A stretch of 64,000 nucleotides of DNA. It comes from Gordonia sp. PP30 (GTDB lineage: Bacteria; Actinomycetota; Actinomycetes; Mycobacteriales; Mycobacteriaceae). The position numbers were made by a program, and so were the translations under genes. The notes under the pieces are model-generated. The model saw only the letters and a program-made list of their open reading frames with translations. It was not told the origin of the DNA and searched no databases. The stretch is from positions 558,001 through 622,000 of the forward strand of contig NZ_CP095864.1 of assembly GCF_023100845.1 (NCBI RefSeq), in the 5' to 3' direction. Shown piece after piece: positions 50,182 to 58,875 of the stretch. Positions within the stretch are counted from its first letter, which is position 1, and every line of letters begins with the position of its first letter.

Positions 50182-51634
50182 GGCTCTTCGAGCTTGAGCG
50201 GGCAGTCCTGGTCGGGACTGTGCCGTGTCGTTGACGTGAAAGGCCCCTGACCTTCGTGATTCTGGATGTTGCGAAGCATTCAAGAAGCGAAGGAGCAGGG
50301 GCCGTGTCCGAGCTTACGTCGTTGTTGCTGGGTCTGGAAGGTGTGCAGGTCGTCGGGGTGGACATCCTCGCCGATCGCACTCGTGTCGTGGATGTCGTGA
50401 CCGCCGATCCGCGGGCAGCGTGCTGCCCGGACTGCGGCCACAAGTCACGGTCGGTGAAAGACCGAGCGGTCACCACACCCCGCGATATCGGGTACGGCAC
50501 CGATCCGATCGTGTTGCGGTGGAACAAGATCCGCTGGCGGTGCCGCAACCCCGAGTGCAAGCGCGCGTCGTTCACCGAGGCCATCGAACAGATCCCGGCC
50601 CGCCGGCGCACCACCAGCAGGCTGCGCCGTCAGATCGGGTTGTCGGTCGGCGAGCACGCCCGGTCGGTGGCCGAGGTCGCCGCCGAACACAAGGTGTCGT
50701 GGCCGACCGCGCACACCGCGTTCTGCGAGGTCGCCGACGAGGTCCTCGACGCGCCTGAGCCGGTGCGGATGCTGGGGATCGATGAGACCCGCCGAGGCCG
50801 GCCCCGCTGGAAACGCAGTTCAGATGGTCGCTGGTACCGGGTCGACCCGTGGGACACCGGCTTCGTCGACCTCGACGGCGTCCAGGGCCTGTTAGGACAG
50901 ACCACCGGCCGCACCTCGGCCGCGGTCGCCGACTGGCTCAACGCCCAACCCGCGGCGTTCCGGGCTTCGATCACCCATGTGGCGATCGACCCGTGTGCCG
51001 CCTACGCCGCCGCGGTTGCCCAGGCATTGCCCGATGCGCAGGTGGTCGTCGATCACTTCCACCTGATCAAACTCGCCAATGACATGGTGACCGCGGTCCG
51101 TCGTCGAGTCACCTGGGAACGGCGCGGCCGCCGGGGCCGGGCAGTCGACCCGGAGTGGGCCAACCGTCGGCGCCTGCTCACCGCCCGCGAACGCCTCTCC
51201 GAGAAGAACTACAAGAAGATGTGGGATGCGTTGCGCGCCAACGATCCTGGGAACGAGGTCCTGGCCGCCTACATCGTGAAAGAGGAACTGCGTGTGCTGC
51301 TGGCGCTCGCCCGCTGCCAGCCCGACCGTCATCGGTTGCGCCATAAGCTGTACCGGTTCTACGACCTATGTGCCGAGGTGAACATGCCCGAGGTCACCAA
51401 GCTCGCCTCCACGATCGAGACCTGGTGGGCCGGAATCGCCGCGTTCCTCGACACCGGGATCACCAACGCGCGCACCGAAGGCTACAACCGGCTCGTCAAA
51501 CAGGTGAAACGCGCCGCGTGCGGGTTCCGGAACCTCGAAAACTCACGACGCCGGATACGCTTCCACTGCACCCGCAAACAGCGGGCCAGCATCCAGACTC
51601 ACTGCTGAGATTGCCCGGATAAGCTCGAAGAGCC
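50182..51634 (+). mobile_element. ISL3-family insertion sequence, copy A
   Basis: 1453 bp. Terminal inverted repeats of about 26 bp begin GGCTCTTCGAGCTT at both ends. Flanked by an 8-bp direct duplication CCTATGAC (50174-50181 and 51635-51642), the size expected for ISL3. It carries one transposase gene and looks intact. An identical copy in reverse orientation lies at 52083-53535. Confidence 0.93.
50304..51608 (+). CDS. ISL3-family transposase (copy A)
   Basis: 434 residues from GTG 50304, with AGGAG about 9 bases upstream. N-terminal zinc-finger-like region (CCPDCG and WRCRNPEC), then the DDE region: MLGIDETRRGR, THVAIDPCAAY, VVDHFHLIKLAND, and the C-terminal ITNARTEGYNRLVKQ...GFRN signature with the catalytic Glu. 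Full-length frame, so probably active. The frame is open upstream to 50256. Confidence 0.93.
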   Translation: MSELTSLLLGLEGVQVVGVDILADRTRVVDVVTADPRAACCPDCGHKSRSVKDRAVTTPRDIGYGTDPIVLRWNKIRWRCRNPECKRASFTEAIEQIPARRRTTSRLRRQIGLSVGEHARSVAEVAAEHKVSWPTAHTAFCEVADEVLDAPEPVRMLGIDETRRGRPRWKRSSDGRWYRVDPWDTGFVDLDGVQGLLGQTTGRTSAAVADWLNAQPAAFRASITHVAIDPCAAYAAAVAQALPDAQVVVDHFHLIKLANDMVTAVRRRVTWERRGRRGRAVDPEWANRRRLLTARERLSEKNYKKMWDALRANDPGNEVLAAYIVKEELRVLLALARCQPDRHRLRHKLYRFYDLCAEVNMPEVTKLASTIETWWAGIAAFLDTGITNARTEGYNRLVKQVKRAACGFRNLENSRRRIRFHCTRKQRASIQTHC

Positions 51635-52082
51635 CCTATGACTGTCGAGTGAACCCGCATCACGGTCCAGCGGAGTCGAGATCATTTCACCTGTCAGCCG
51701 AACCCGCATGACGGCCAGCGAAGCCCGGACTCCGCCTCTGTCCAGAGGAGCCCGGGGCTCAATCTCGGTCTTACCCTCCAGTGATAGCGGCCACCCGAAC
51801 CAGCGGGCGAAGAGAGGCGCTCATGCTGAGCAGGTGAACCCGCGATGGTCGCCGAGCGAAGTCGAGAACACCCTGTGTCCAGGACTGGCGCGGACCGGAG
51901 GCGCCCAGCGCGGAGTTGTCGCGACCGAACTCCTGGCGGTGTCAGGGAAGGTGAGGGCTCAGACCCGAAGCGTGCCCAGTAGGAGGTTCCGGTCGCCGAG
52001 GATGGGTGACCGCAGCCGACCTTCGCGGGGTCACAACTCGATTCGACCGGCAGAAAGTCATCGCCCCTATGCCAGGGATGCC
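51635..52082. repeat. Gene-free spacer between the two insertion sequences
   Basis: 448 bp. It holds three variants of the GAACCCGC...GTCGAG repeat (51651-51680, 51700-51728, 51836-51868) plus the target duplications. Reading frames through it have no recognisable product. Before IS insertion it was continuous with the repeat-bearing spacer downstream of the rRNA terminator. Confidence 0.6.
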
Positions 52083-53535
52083 GGCTCTTCGAGCTTATCC
52101 GGGCAATCTCAGCAGTGAGTCTGGATGCTGGCCCGCTGTTTGCGGGTGCAGTGGAAGCGTATCCGGCGTCGTGAGTTTTCGAGGTTCCGGAACCCGCACG
52201 CGGCGCGTTTCACCTGTTTGACGAGCCGGTTGTAGCCTTCGGTGCGCGCGTTGGTGATCCCGGTGTCGAGGAACGCGGCGATTCCGGCCCACCAGGTCTC
52301 GATCGTGGAGGCGAGCTTGGTGACCTCGGGCATGTTCACCTCGGCACATAGGTCGTAGAACCGGTACAGCTTATGGCGCAACCGATGACGGTCGGGCTGG
52401 CAGCGGGCGAGCGCCAGCAGCACACGCAGTTCCTCTTTCACGATGTAGGCGGCCAGGACCTCGTTCCCAGGATCGTTGGCGCGCAACGCATCCCACATCT
52501 TCTTGTAGTTCTTCTCGGAGAGGCGTTCGCGGGCGGTGAGCAGGCGCCGACGGTTGGCCCACTCCGGGTCGACTGCCCGGCCCCGGCGGCCGCGCCGTTC
52601 CCAGGTGACTCGACGACGGACCGCGGTCACCATGTCATTGGCGAGTTTGATCAGGTGGAAGTGATCGACGACCACCTGCGCATCGGGCAATGCCTGGGCA
52701 ACCGCGGCGGCGTAGGCGGCACACGGGTCGATCGCCACATGGGTGATCGAAGCCCGGAACGCCGCGGGTTGGGCGTTGAGCCAGTCGGCGACCGCGGCCG
52801 AGGTGCGGCCGGTGGTCTGTCCTAACAGGCCCTGGACGCCGTCGAGGTCGACGAAGCCGGTGTCCCACGGGTCGACCCGGTACCAGCGACCATCTGAACT
52901 GCGTTTCCAGCGGGGCCGGCCTCGGCGGGTCTCATCGATCCCCAGCATCCGCACCGGCTCAGGCGCGTCGAGGACCTCGTCGGCGACCTCGCAGAACGCG
53001 GTGTGCGCGGTCGGCCACGACACCTTGTGTTCGGCGGCGACCTCGGCCACCGACCGGGCGTGCTCGCCGACCGACAACCCGATCTGACGGCGCAGCCTGC
53101 TGGTGGTGCGCCGGCGGGCCGGGATCTGTTCGATGGCCTCGGTGAACGACGCGCGCTTGCACTCGGGGTTGCGGCACCGCCAGCGGATCTTGTTCCACCG
53201 CAACACGATCGGATCGGTGCCGTACCCGATATCGCGGGGTGTGGTGACCGCTCGGTCTTTCACCGACCGTGACTTGTGGCCGCAGTCCGGGCAGCACGCT
53301 GCCCGCGGATCGGCGGTCACGACATCCACGACACGAGTGCGATCGGCGAGGATGTCCACCCCGACGACCTGCACACCTTCCAGACCCAGCAACAACGACG
53401 TAAGCTCGGACACGGCCCCTGCTCCTTCGCTTCTTGAATGCTTCGCAACATCCAGAATCACGAAGGTCAGGGGCCTTTCACGTCAACGACACGGCACAGT
53501 CCCGACCAGGACTGCCCGCTCAAGCTCGAAGAGCC
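52083..53535 (-). mobile_element. ISL3-family insertion sequence, copy B (inverted)
   Basis: 1453 bp, same ends as copy A but reversed. Flanked by its own 8-bp duplication GGGATGCC (52075-52082 and 53536-53543), different from that of copy A. The two copies therefore inserted independently and do not form a composite transposon by origin. Confidence 0.93.
52109..53413 (-). CDS. ISL3-family transposase (copy B)
   Basis: 434 residues from GTG 53413, identical in translation to the transposase of copy A, including the zinc-finger and DDE segments. Identity indicates very recent duplication. Confidence 0.93.
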   Translation of the reverse strand: MSELTSLLLGLEGVQVVGVDILADRTRVVDVVTADPRAACCPDCGHKSRSVKDRAVTTPRDIGYGTDPIVLRWNKIRWRCRNPECKRASFTEAIEQIPARRRTTSRLRRQIGLSVGEHARSVAEVAAEHKVSWPTAHTAFCEVADEVLDAPEPVRMLGIDETRRGRPRWKRSSDGRWYRVDPWDTGFVDLDGVQGLLGQTTGRTSAAVADWLNAQPAAFRASITHVAIDPCAAYAAAVAQALPDAQVVVDHFHLIKLANDMVTAVRRRVTWERRGRRGRAVDPEWANRRRLLTARERLSEKNYKKMWDALRANDPGNEVLAAYIVKEELRVLLALARCQPDRHRLRHKLYRFYDLCAEVNMPEVTKLASTIETWWAGIAAFLDTGITNARTEGYNRLVKQVKRAACGFRNLENSRRRIRFHCTRKQRASIQTHC

Positions 53536-53552
53536 GGGATGCCCGGCACCCA

Positions 53553-53596
53553 TAGCTCGCTCTCGCCCCCTCGGTAGTGGGGGCGAGAGCGAGCTA
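53553..53596 (-). terminator. Hairpin terminator for the DoxX gene
   Basis: Perfect 18-bp stem (53553-53570 with 53579-53596; arm begins TAGCTCGCTCTCG) with an 8-base loop, 77 bases past the DoxX stop on the minus strand and 18 bases from insertion sequence B. Confidence 0.75.
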
Positions 53597-53673
53597 CCGG
53601 GCGATGTGGCGAGGGGCCACGACACGGAAGATTCCGTGCCGGGAGGCCGGTGCTACGGGGTGAACGGGACCGG

Positions 53674-54141
53674 TCAGGCGGGCACTGGGTCGGTGGAGGC
53701 GCCGGCGTCCTCGACTGCCTCGGTGCGGGCAGCGGCGGCCGTCGTGCCACCGAGGACCGAAGAAAGGGCGAGCCGTCCCGGGCCGAAGAACACCAGAAGC
53801 AGGAGGGCCCAGCAGAAGAGTGCGGCCGAGTCGCCGTCGTTCTGGATCGGGAGCAGACCGTCGCCCTGGTGCATCCAGAAGTAGGCGACCGCCATCGCGC
53901 CGGATCCGACGAACGCGGCGGCCCGTGTGCCGATGCCGAGGACGACGGCCGCACCCGCGACGAACTCGATGAGAGCCGCCCACCAGGACGGCCAGGCGCC
54001 GATATCGGCGGTCCGGCCCCCGTACGGGGTGACGAACCATCCGAACAAGGTCGACGCCCCGTGGCAGAAGAACAAGAAGCCGACGACCACGCGGAACGCC
54101 GCGAGGACCCACGGCTGCGCACGATTTAATATGGTTAGCAT
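53674..54141 (-). CDS. DoxX-family membrane protein
   Basis: 155 residues with four helices. FRVVVGFLFFCHGASTLFGW near residue 17 and a GxxxxAxxVGSGAMAVAYFW segment are typical DoxX. In mycobacteria DoxX works with SseA and SodA in redox defence, but neither is nearby. The start codon lies inside an IdeR/DtxR-like iron box, so iron-dependent repression is plausible. Confidence 0.85.
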   Translation of the reverse strand: MLTILNRAQPWVLAAFRVVVGFLFFCHGASTLFGWFVTPYGGRTADIGAWPSWWAALIEFVAGAAVVLGIGTRAAAFVGSGAMAVAYFWMHQGDGLLPIQNDGDSAALFCWALLLLVFFGPGRLALSSVLGGTTAAAARTEAVEDAGASTDPVPA

Positions 54142-54148
54142 TACCTAA
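54130..54148 (-). promoter_or_regulatory. Candidate IdeR/DtxR iron box
   Basis: Minus-strand sequence TTAGGTAATGCTAACCATA matches 15 of 19 positions of the iron-box consensus TTAGGTTAGGCTAACCTAA. It overlaps the DoxX start codon. Confidence 0.55.
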
Positions 54149-54322
54149 TGTTGACGAGCGATCGGGAATCGGCCAAGAATATGTGACCGCTCTCACTGCT
54201 CGGCCGCGAGCCGGTGATGTCCCAGCCGAGGGCGCGTCGTGGCACCGGGCCTGCTCATGCTTAACTTTTGAGATAGCCGTGTCCTACCGGGAGGCGGGGG
54301 ACCGAACTTTCGGAGGCGCAAC

Positions 54323-55066
54323 ATGTGGAGTGCTCTGGGCAGCACGTTCGGGCTGGCGATGGGCCTGGCGCTCAGTCCGCTGGCGATCACCACGGCCCTG
54401 ATCCTGCTCCTCGGCGACCGCGGCAAGCTGCGCGCGGTCTTCTTCGCCGTCGGCTGGTGGGTGGCGATGTTCGGCATCACTCTGATTCCGATGCTGGTGA
54501 CCGACGGCGCCGAAGAGGACGACCCCAGCGGGACCTCCGGCGGCGTCGACATCCTGCACCTGGTGTTCGGCGTCCTGTTCTTCGTGCTCGCGGCGCTGAC
54601 CTGGATCAAACGGCCGAATCACGACCGGGCCGTCAAGGTCGACGAAGCCGAGGAGTCGGCGCTCGAGGTGGTCGAACAGGAGATGCTCGACGTCGAGCCG
54701 GCGGGCAAACCGGGCATCCTCGACCGCCTCGACGGCCTCGGTGTCTGGGCCTGCCTGCTGGTCGGCCTGGCGCAGGGCGTGCTGATCATCAAGAACATCC
54801 CGCTGGGCATCAGCGCGGGCGCGCAGATCGGTCAGGCGCAGGTGCCGCAGGCCGAGCAGTGGGCGATCGTCGCGATCTTCGCGGCCATCGCCACCGCCGG
54901 CGCTCTCATCCCGCTCCTCACCGCGGTGGTCGGTGGTCGCCGTGTCGAAGCCGGCCTCTACGAGGCCCGGCACTGGATCGAGGCCAACATGACTGCCATC
55001 ACGCTCGTGGTGCTCGTCGTGGTCGGCGGGATCTTCCTCGGCGAGGGCCTCGGTCTCGCCGACTGA
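54323..55066 (+). CDS. GAP / SfLAP-family membrane protein
   Basis: 247 residues with six helices, beginning LGSTFGLAMGLALSPLAITTALILLL, with the conserved VLFFVLAALTWI segment. It matches the Sap/GAP family (sulfolipid- and glycopeptidolipid-addressing proteins), small mycobacterial-type membrane proteins linked to lipid export. GGAGG lies 6 bases before ATG 54323. It converges on fadD3 with 6 bases between the stops. No large lipid transporter is nearby. Confidence 0.8.
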   Translation: MWSALGSTFGLAMGLALSPLAITTALILLLGDRGKLRAVFFAVGWWVAMFGITLIPMLVTDGAEEDDPSGTSGGVDILHLVFGVLFFVLAALTWIKRPNHDRAVKVDEAEESALEVVEQEMLDVEPAGKPGILDRLDGLGVWACLLVGLAQGVLIIKNIPLGISAGAQIGQAQVPQAEQWAIVAIFAAIATAGALIPLLTAVVGGRRVEAGLYEARHWIEANMTAITLVVLVVVGGIFLGEGLGLAD

Positions 55067-55072
55067 CGAGCG

Positions 55073-56701
55073 CTATCGCAGCTCGCGCTTGAGGATCTTC
55101 CCGGAGGCGTTGCGCGGAAACGCGTCGACGACGACGACGGATCTCGGGAGTTTGAAGTTCGCGAGGTGCTCGGCCGCAAAGGCCAGGATGTCGTGCTCGG
55201 TGACGCCGGCGCCGGGCAGCGTCGTTACATAGGCGCGCCCGACCTCGCCGAGCCGATCGTCGGGCACCCCGACCACGGCGGCCTCGGTCACCCCGGGCAC
55301 CCGCGTCACGACCTGCTCCACCTCGGCGGGATAGACGTTGAATCCGCCGCAGATGTACATGTCCTTGAGCCGATCGGTGATCGTCAGGTTGCCGCGCGCA
55401 TCCAGTCGCCCGACGTCGCCGGTATGCAGCCAGCCGTCGGCGTCGATGGTCTCGGCGGTGGCCTTCGCGTCGTTCAGATAGCCGCGCATCACCATGGCGC
55501 CCCGGGTGAGCACCTCGCCGTCGTCGCCGAGCCGGACCTCCATGCCGTCGAAGGCCCGGCCGCAGGTGGTCGCGACGGTGACGGCGTCGTCGTCGGCCGT
55601 GCAGGTGGTGATGAAGCCGCTGGTCTCGGTCTGGCCGTACGCGGTGATCACGGTGTCGACGCCCAACTCGGTTTGCAGGCGCTCGATCAGAACCGCCGGC
55701 ACGATGGTCGCGCCGGTGACGATCAGCCGCAGGCTCGACAGGTCGTACGCGGAACGCTGCGGGTCGTCGAGGATCGTCTGGAAGATCGTCGGCGCACCCG
55801 GGAACACCGTGACGCGCTGCGCCGCAACCGCTTTCATCGCCTCGCTCGGTGAGTACACCGCGAGCGGCAGCATGGTGGAGCCGAACAGCACGCAGGGCAG
55901 GATCCCGGCCTTGTAGCCGAAGGTGTGGAAGAACGGATTGACCATCAGATAGCGGTCGTCGGGGCCGAGGCCGCCGTTCGCGCCCCAGGCCCGCGCCCCG
56001 GCGACGGTGTGCCGGTGCTCGGCCAGGACGCCTTTCGGCGCCCCGGTGGTCCCGGAGGTGAAGAGGATGTCGGACAGGTCGTAGGGCCGGACCCGCTCGG
56101 CACGACGGCGGGCGAGGCCCGTCGACTCTGGCGTGGCGGAGTCGAGGAAGCGCTGCCAGGTGAGGCTTCGACGGGGCTCAGCCGGCGTGACGTCGGGCTC
56201 AGCCGGCGTGACGTCGGGCTCAGCCGGCGTGACGTCGCGCTCAGCCGTCGCGACGACGTCCTCGCCCGACGAACTCAGCGGAATCCCGATCACGGTGCGG
56301 TGCTCGGCGATCGGGGAGTCGAGGACCTCGGTGAGCCGGTCGACGCCGGCGAACTCGCCGGCCGCGACGATGACCAGTGCCCCCGACCGGTCCACGATGT
56401 CCTGCGCCTCGCTGACCGTGTACCGCGTGTTCAGCGGCACCAGCACCGCTCCGGCGCAGTGCGTGCCGAGTGTCGCGATCGGCCAGTGGTAGCTGTTCGG
56501 CGCCCAGATCGCGACGCGGTCGCCGGGTTCCACCCCGAGGGCCACGAGCGCGCCGGCGAAGGCCTCTACCTGCTCGGCGAGCGCGGTCCACGTCAGTTCG
56601 ACGGGTGTGTCCCACTGCGCGTCGTGCACGGCGATCGCGTCGGGCCACTGCGCCCGGGCGCACGACAGGGCGGCGGGGGTGGTCATCGGGAGCGTCGTCA
56701 T
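55073..56701 (-). CDS. fadD3: HIP-CoA ligase (FadD3-like acyl-CoA synthetase)
   Basis: 542 residues from ATG 56701. AMP-forming ligase with P-loop-like FTSGTTGAPKG near residue 222, TAYGQTETSG near 356 and the C-terminal KLPRSVVVVDAFPRNASGKILKRELR lysine motif. In Mtb, FadD3 activates the C/D-ring steroid acid HIP. The identity call rests on position: divergent from fadE30 with a KstR2-type operator between. Odd feature: three perfect 21-bp repeats add DVTPAEP units near residues 155-180. TAGGTT lies 6 bases before the ATG, suggesting a leaderless transcript. Confidence 0.85.
   Translation of the reverse strand: MTTLPMTTPAALSCARAQWPDAIAVHDAQWDTPVELTWTALAEQVEAFAGALVALGVEPGDRVAIWAPNSYHWPIATLGTHCAGAVLVPLNTRYTVSEAQDIVDRSGALVIVAAGEFAGVDRLTEVLDSPIAEHRTVIGIPLSSSGEDVVATAERDVTPAEPDVTPAEPDVTPAEPRRSLTWQRFLDSATPESTGLARRRAERVRPYDLSDILFTSGTTGAPKGVLAEHRHTVAGARAWGANGGLGPDDRYLMVNPFFHTFGYKAGILPCVLFGSTMLPLAVYSPSEAMKAVAAQRVTVFPGAPTIFQTILDDPQRSAYDLSSLRLIVTGATIVPAVLIERLQTELGVDTVITAYGQTETSGFITTCTADDDAVTVATTCGRAFDGMEVRLGDDGEVLTRGAMVMRGYLNDAKATAETIDADGWLHTGDVGRLDARGNLTITDRLKDMYICGGFNVYPAEVEQVVTRVPGVTEAAVVGVPDDRLGEVGRAYVTTLPGAGVTEHDILAFAAEHLANFKLPRSVVVVDAFPRNASGKILKRELR
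56174..56257 (-). repeat. In-frame 21-bp tandem repeats in fadD3
   Basis: Three identical units (56174-56194, 56195-56215, 56216-56236; plus-strand GGGCTCAGCCGGCGTGACGTC) and one degenerate unit to 56257. On the coding strand each gives seven residues (DVTPAEP). The CTTCGACGGGGCTCAGCC just outside resembles the dispersed intergenic repeats. Confidence 0.85.
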
Positions 56702-56712
56702 GATCAAAACCT

Positions 56713-56726
56713 AACAAATGCTTGGT
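56713..56726. promoter_or_regulatory. KstR2-type operator between fadD3 and fadE30
   Basis: AACAAATGCTTGGT fits the KstR2 pattern AnCAAGnnCTTGnT with one mismatch. It lies between the divergent -10 candidates of fadD3 (56708-56713, minus) and fadE30 (TAAGCT, 56731-56736), so one bound repressor could block both. Confidence 0.7.
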
Positions 56727-56743
56727 AGGTTAAGCTAGCGATC

Positions 56744-58039
56744 ATGACCCTTCCCCACGGACCGGGCGACGCGCCGGCGGTCCTCGCCGATCGCGGGCTC
56801 GACCTCGGCGAATGGGCCGCGTCCACGCCCGACGCCGACGCGGTCTTCGCCGCCGCGGTACGCCGATGGCTCGACGACAACCTCACCGGCGAGTTCGCGC
56901 ACCTGCGCGGGCGCGGCGGACCCGGCAGTGAGCACGAGTTCTTCGCCGAACGGCTGGCCTGGGATCGCCACCTCGCCGCCGCCGGCTGGACGTGTCTGGG
57001 CTGGCCGGTCGCCCACGGTGGGCGCGGGGCCACCCTCGCGCAGCGCATCATCTTCCATCAGGAGTATGCGCGCGCGAACGCACCGGCGCGGGTGAACCAC
57101 CTCGGTGAGGAACTCCTCGGTCCCACCCTCATCGAGTACGGCACGCCCGCGCAGCAGGCGCGCTTCCTGCCGGGCATCGTCGGCGTCACCGAACTGTGGG
57201 CGCAGGGCTACTCCGAACCGGGCGCGGGCAGCGACCTCGCGGACATCGCGACGACGGCGGTACGCCGCGGCGACGACTGGGTGATCAACGGCCAGAAGAT
57301 ATGGACCTCGCTGGCGCACCTGTCGCAGTGGGCGTTCGTACTCGCGCGCACCGAGCCCGCCGACGGGACGTCGTCGCGTCACCGGGGCCTGAGCTTTCTG
57401 CTGGTGCCGCTCGACCAGCCGGGCGTCACCATCGTGCCCATCCAGCAGATCACCGGCACCAGCGAGTTCAACGAGGTCTTCTTCGACGACGCGGTGACCG
57501 AAGCGAGCCTGGTCGTCGGTGAACCCGGTGACGGCTGGAAGGTGGCGATGGGCCTCCTGCAGTTCGAGCGCGGCGTCTCCACGCTCGGGCAGCAGGTCGG
57601 CTTCACCCGCGAGCTCGACGACCTCGTCGAGCTCGCGAAAAGCAATGGCGCGGTGAAGGATCCGGAGATCGCCAGCCGACTGCGGCGCGCCCGGATCGGT
57701 CTGATGGTGATGGACGCCAACGCCCGACGCACCCTCGCCGGGGACGTGGTCTCGGCGACCGGGGCGGCGTCGGTCGCCAAGCTGCTCTGGGCCGGCTGGC
57801 ACCGCGATCTCGGTCAGCTGGCCGCCGACGTGGCCGGTGCCACGGTCCTGCTCGGCCCGGCCGCCACCTCCGAGGGCCGGCCGAACGACATCTACCGCCC
57901 CGATCACGTCGAACTCGACGAGTGGCAACGACTCCTGCTGTTCACCCGCGCCGACACCATCTACGGCGGTTCCAACGAGGTGCAGCGCAACATCATCGCC
58001 GAGCGCGTGCTCGGCCTTCCCCGAGAGGCACGAGGATGA
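56744..58039 (+). CDS. fadE30: Acyl-CoA dehydrogenase FadE30-like
   Basis: 431 residues. FAD-binding GYSEPGAGSDLA near residue 158, IWTSLAHLSQW near 186, and the C-terminal TIYGGSNEVQRNIIAERVLGLPR. In Mtb, FadE30 dehydrogenates 5-OH-HIP-CoA in steroid C/D-ring breakdown. It stands directly divergent from fadD3. TAAGCT is 7 bases before the ATG, suggesting a leaderless start. It overlaps the next gene by ATGA. Confidence 0.87.
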   Translation: MTLPHGPGDAPAVLADRGLDLGEWAASTPDADAVFAAAVRRWLDDNLTGEFAHLRGRGGPGSEHEFFAERLAWDRHLAAAGWTCLGWPVAHGGRGATLAQRIIFHQEYARANAPARVNHLGEELLGPTLIEYGTPAQQARFLPGIVGVTELWAQGYSEPGAGSDLADIATTAVRRGDDWVINGQKIWTSLAHLSQWAFVLARTEPADGTSSRHRGLSFLLVPLDQPGVTIVPIQQITGTSEFNEVFFDDAVTEASLVVGEPGDGWKVAMGLLQFERGVSTLGQQVGFTRELDDLVELAKSNGAVKDPEIASRLRRARIGLMVMDANARRTLAGDVVSATGAASVAKLLWAGWHRDLGQLAADVAGATVLLGPAATSEGRPNDIYRPDHVELDEWQRLLLFTRADTIYGGSNEVQRNIIAERVLGLPREARG

Positions 58040-58842
58040 CCCGACCCGTCTCCCCGCTGGCGGCCGTTCCGGACGAGACCCCCGGGCACGGACTACTGAC
58101 CGGACGTCACGCCGTCGTCACCGCCGCGGCGGGCACCGGTATCGGCTTCGCCACCGCGCGGCGCCTGTTGCTGGAGGGCGCCGACGTGGTGGTCTCGGAC
58201 TTCCACGCACGACGCCTCGCCGAGACCGCCGACACCCTCGCCGCCGAGTTCCCCGCGCGCCGGATCGAGGCCGTCGTCTGCGACGTCACCAGCACCGCGC
58301 AGGTCGATGCGCTCATCGCCGACGCGGCCGCCCGTCTCGGCCGGATCGATCTCCTGGTCAACAACGCCGGCCTCGGCGGGGAGACACCCGTCGCCGACAT
58401 GACCGACGACCAGTGGGACCGTGTTCTCGACGTCACCCTCACCAGCTGCTTCCGCGCCACCCGCGCGGCGCTGCGCTACTTCCGCGACGCCTCGTGCGGC
58501 GGCGTGATCGTCAACAACGCGTCGGTGCTTGGCTGGCGGGCGCAACGCGGACAGGCGCATTACGCCGCCGCGAAGGCCGGCGTGATGGCGCTGACCCGCT
58601 GCGCCGCGGTCGAGGCCGCCGACTACGGTGTCCGGATCAACGCCGTCGCGCCGTCGATCGCCCGCCACCCTTTCCTAGCCAAGGTCACCAGCGACCGGTT
58701 GCTCGACGAACTCGCCGAGCGTGAGGCCTACGGCCGTGCCGCCGAGGTCTGGGAGATCGCGGCGACCATCGCCATGCTCGCCTCCGACTACTCCACGTAC
58801 CTCACCGGCGAGGTGGTCTCCATCTCCAGTCAGCGCGCCTGA
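58036..58842 (+). CDS. ipdF: IpdF-like steroid-acid short-chain dehydrogenase
   Basis: 268 residues from ATG 58036. Cofactor loop AAAGTGIG near residue 33, NNAG near 112, Ser in NNASV near 161, YAAAK near 176. Sits in the slot of Rv3559c, next to fadE30, which oxidises the 5-hydroxyl during HIP-CoA degradation. The assignment relies on gene order. Coupled to fadE30 by a 4-base overlap. Confidence 0.82.
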   Translation: MTRPVSPLAAVPDETPGHGLLTGRHAVVTAAAGTGIGFATARRLLLEGADVVVSDFHARRLAETADTLAAEFPARRIEAVVCDVTSTAQVDALIADAAARLGRIDLLVNNAGLGGETPVADMTDDQWDRVLDVTLTSCFRATRAALRYFRDASCGGVIVNNASVLGWRAQRGQAHYAAAKAGVMALTRCAAVEAADYGVRINAVAPSIARHPFLAKVTSDRLLDELAEREAYGRAAEVWEIAATIAMLASDYSTYLTGEVVSISSQRA

Positions 58843-58875
58843 GCCGTCTTCCCTTCTCCCCGAGGAGCTTTCCCG

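Noticed and set aside
51708..52118. 136-residue open frame between the insertion sequences
   Set aside because: Runs through dispersed repeats into the IS end, with no start signal or recognisable motif.
50174..53543. Composite transposon built from the two ISL3 copies
   Set aside because: Each copy has its own different 8-bp duplication, showing separate insertions; no passenger gene between them.
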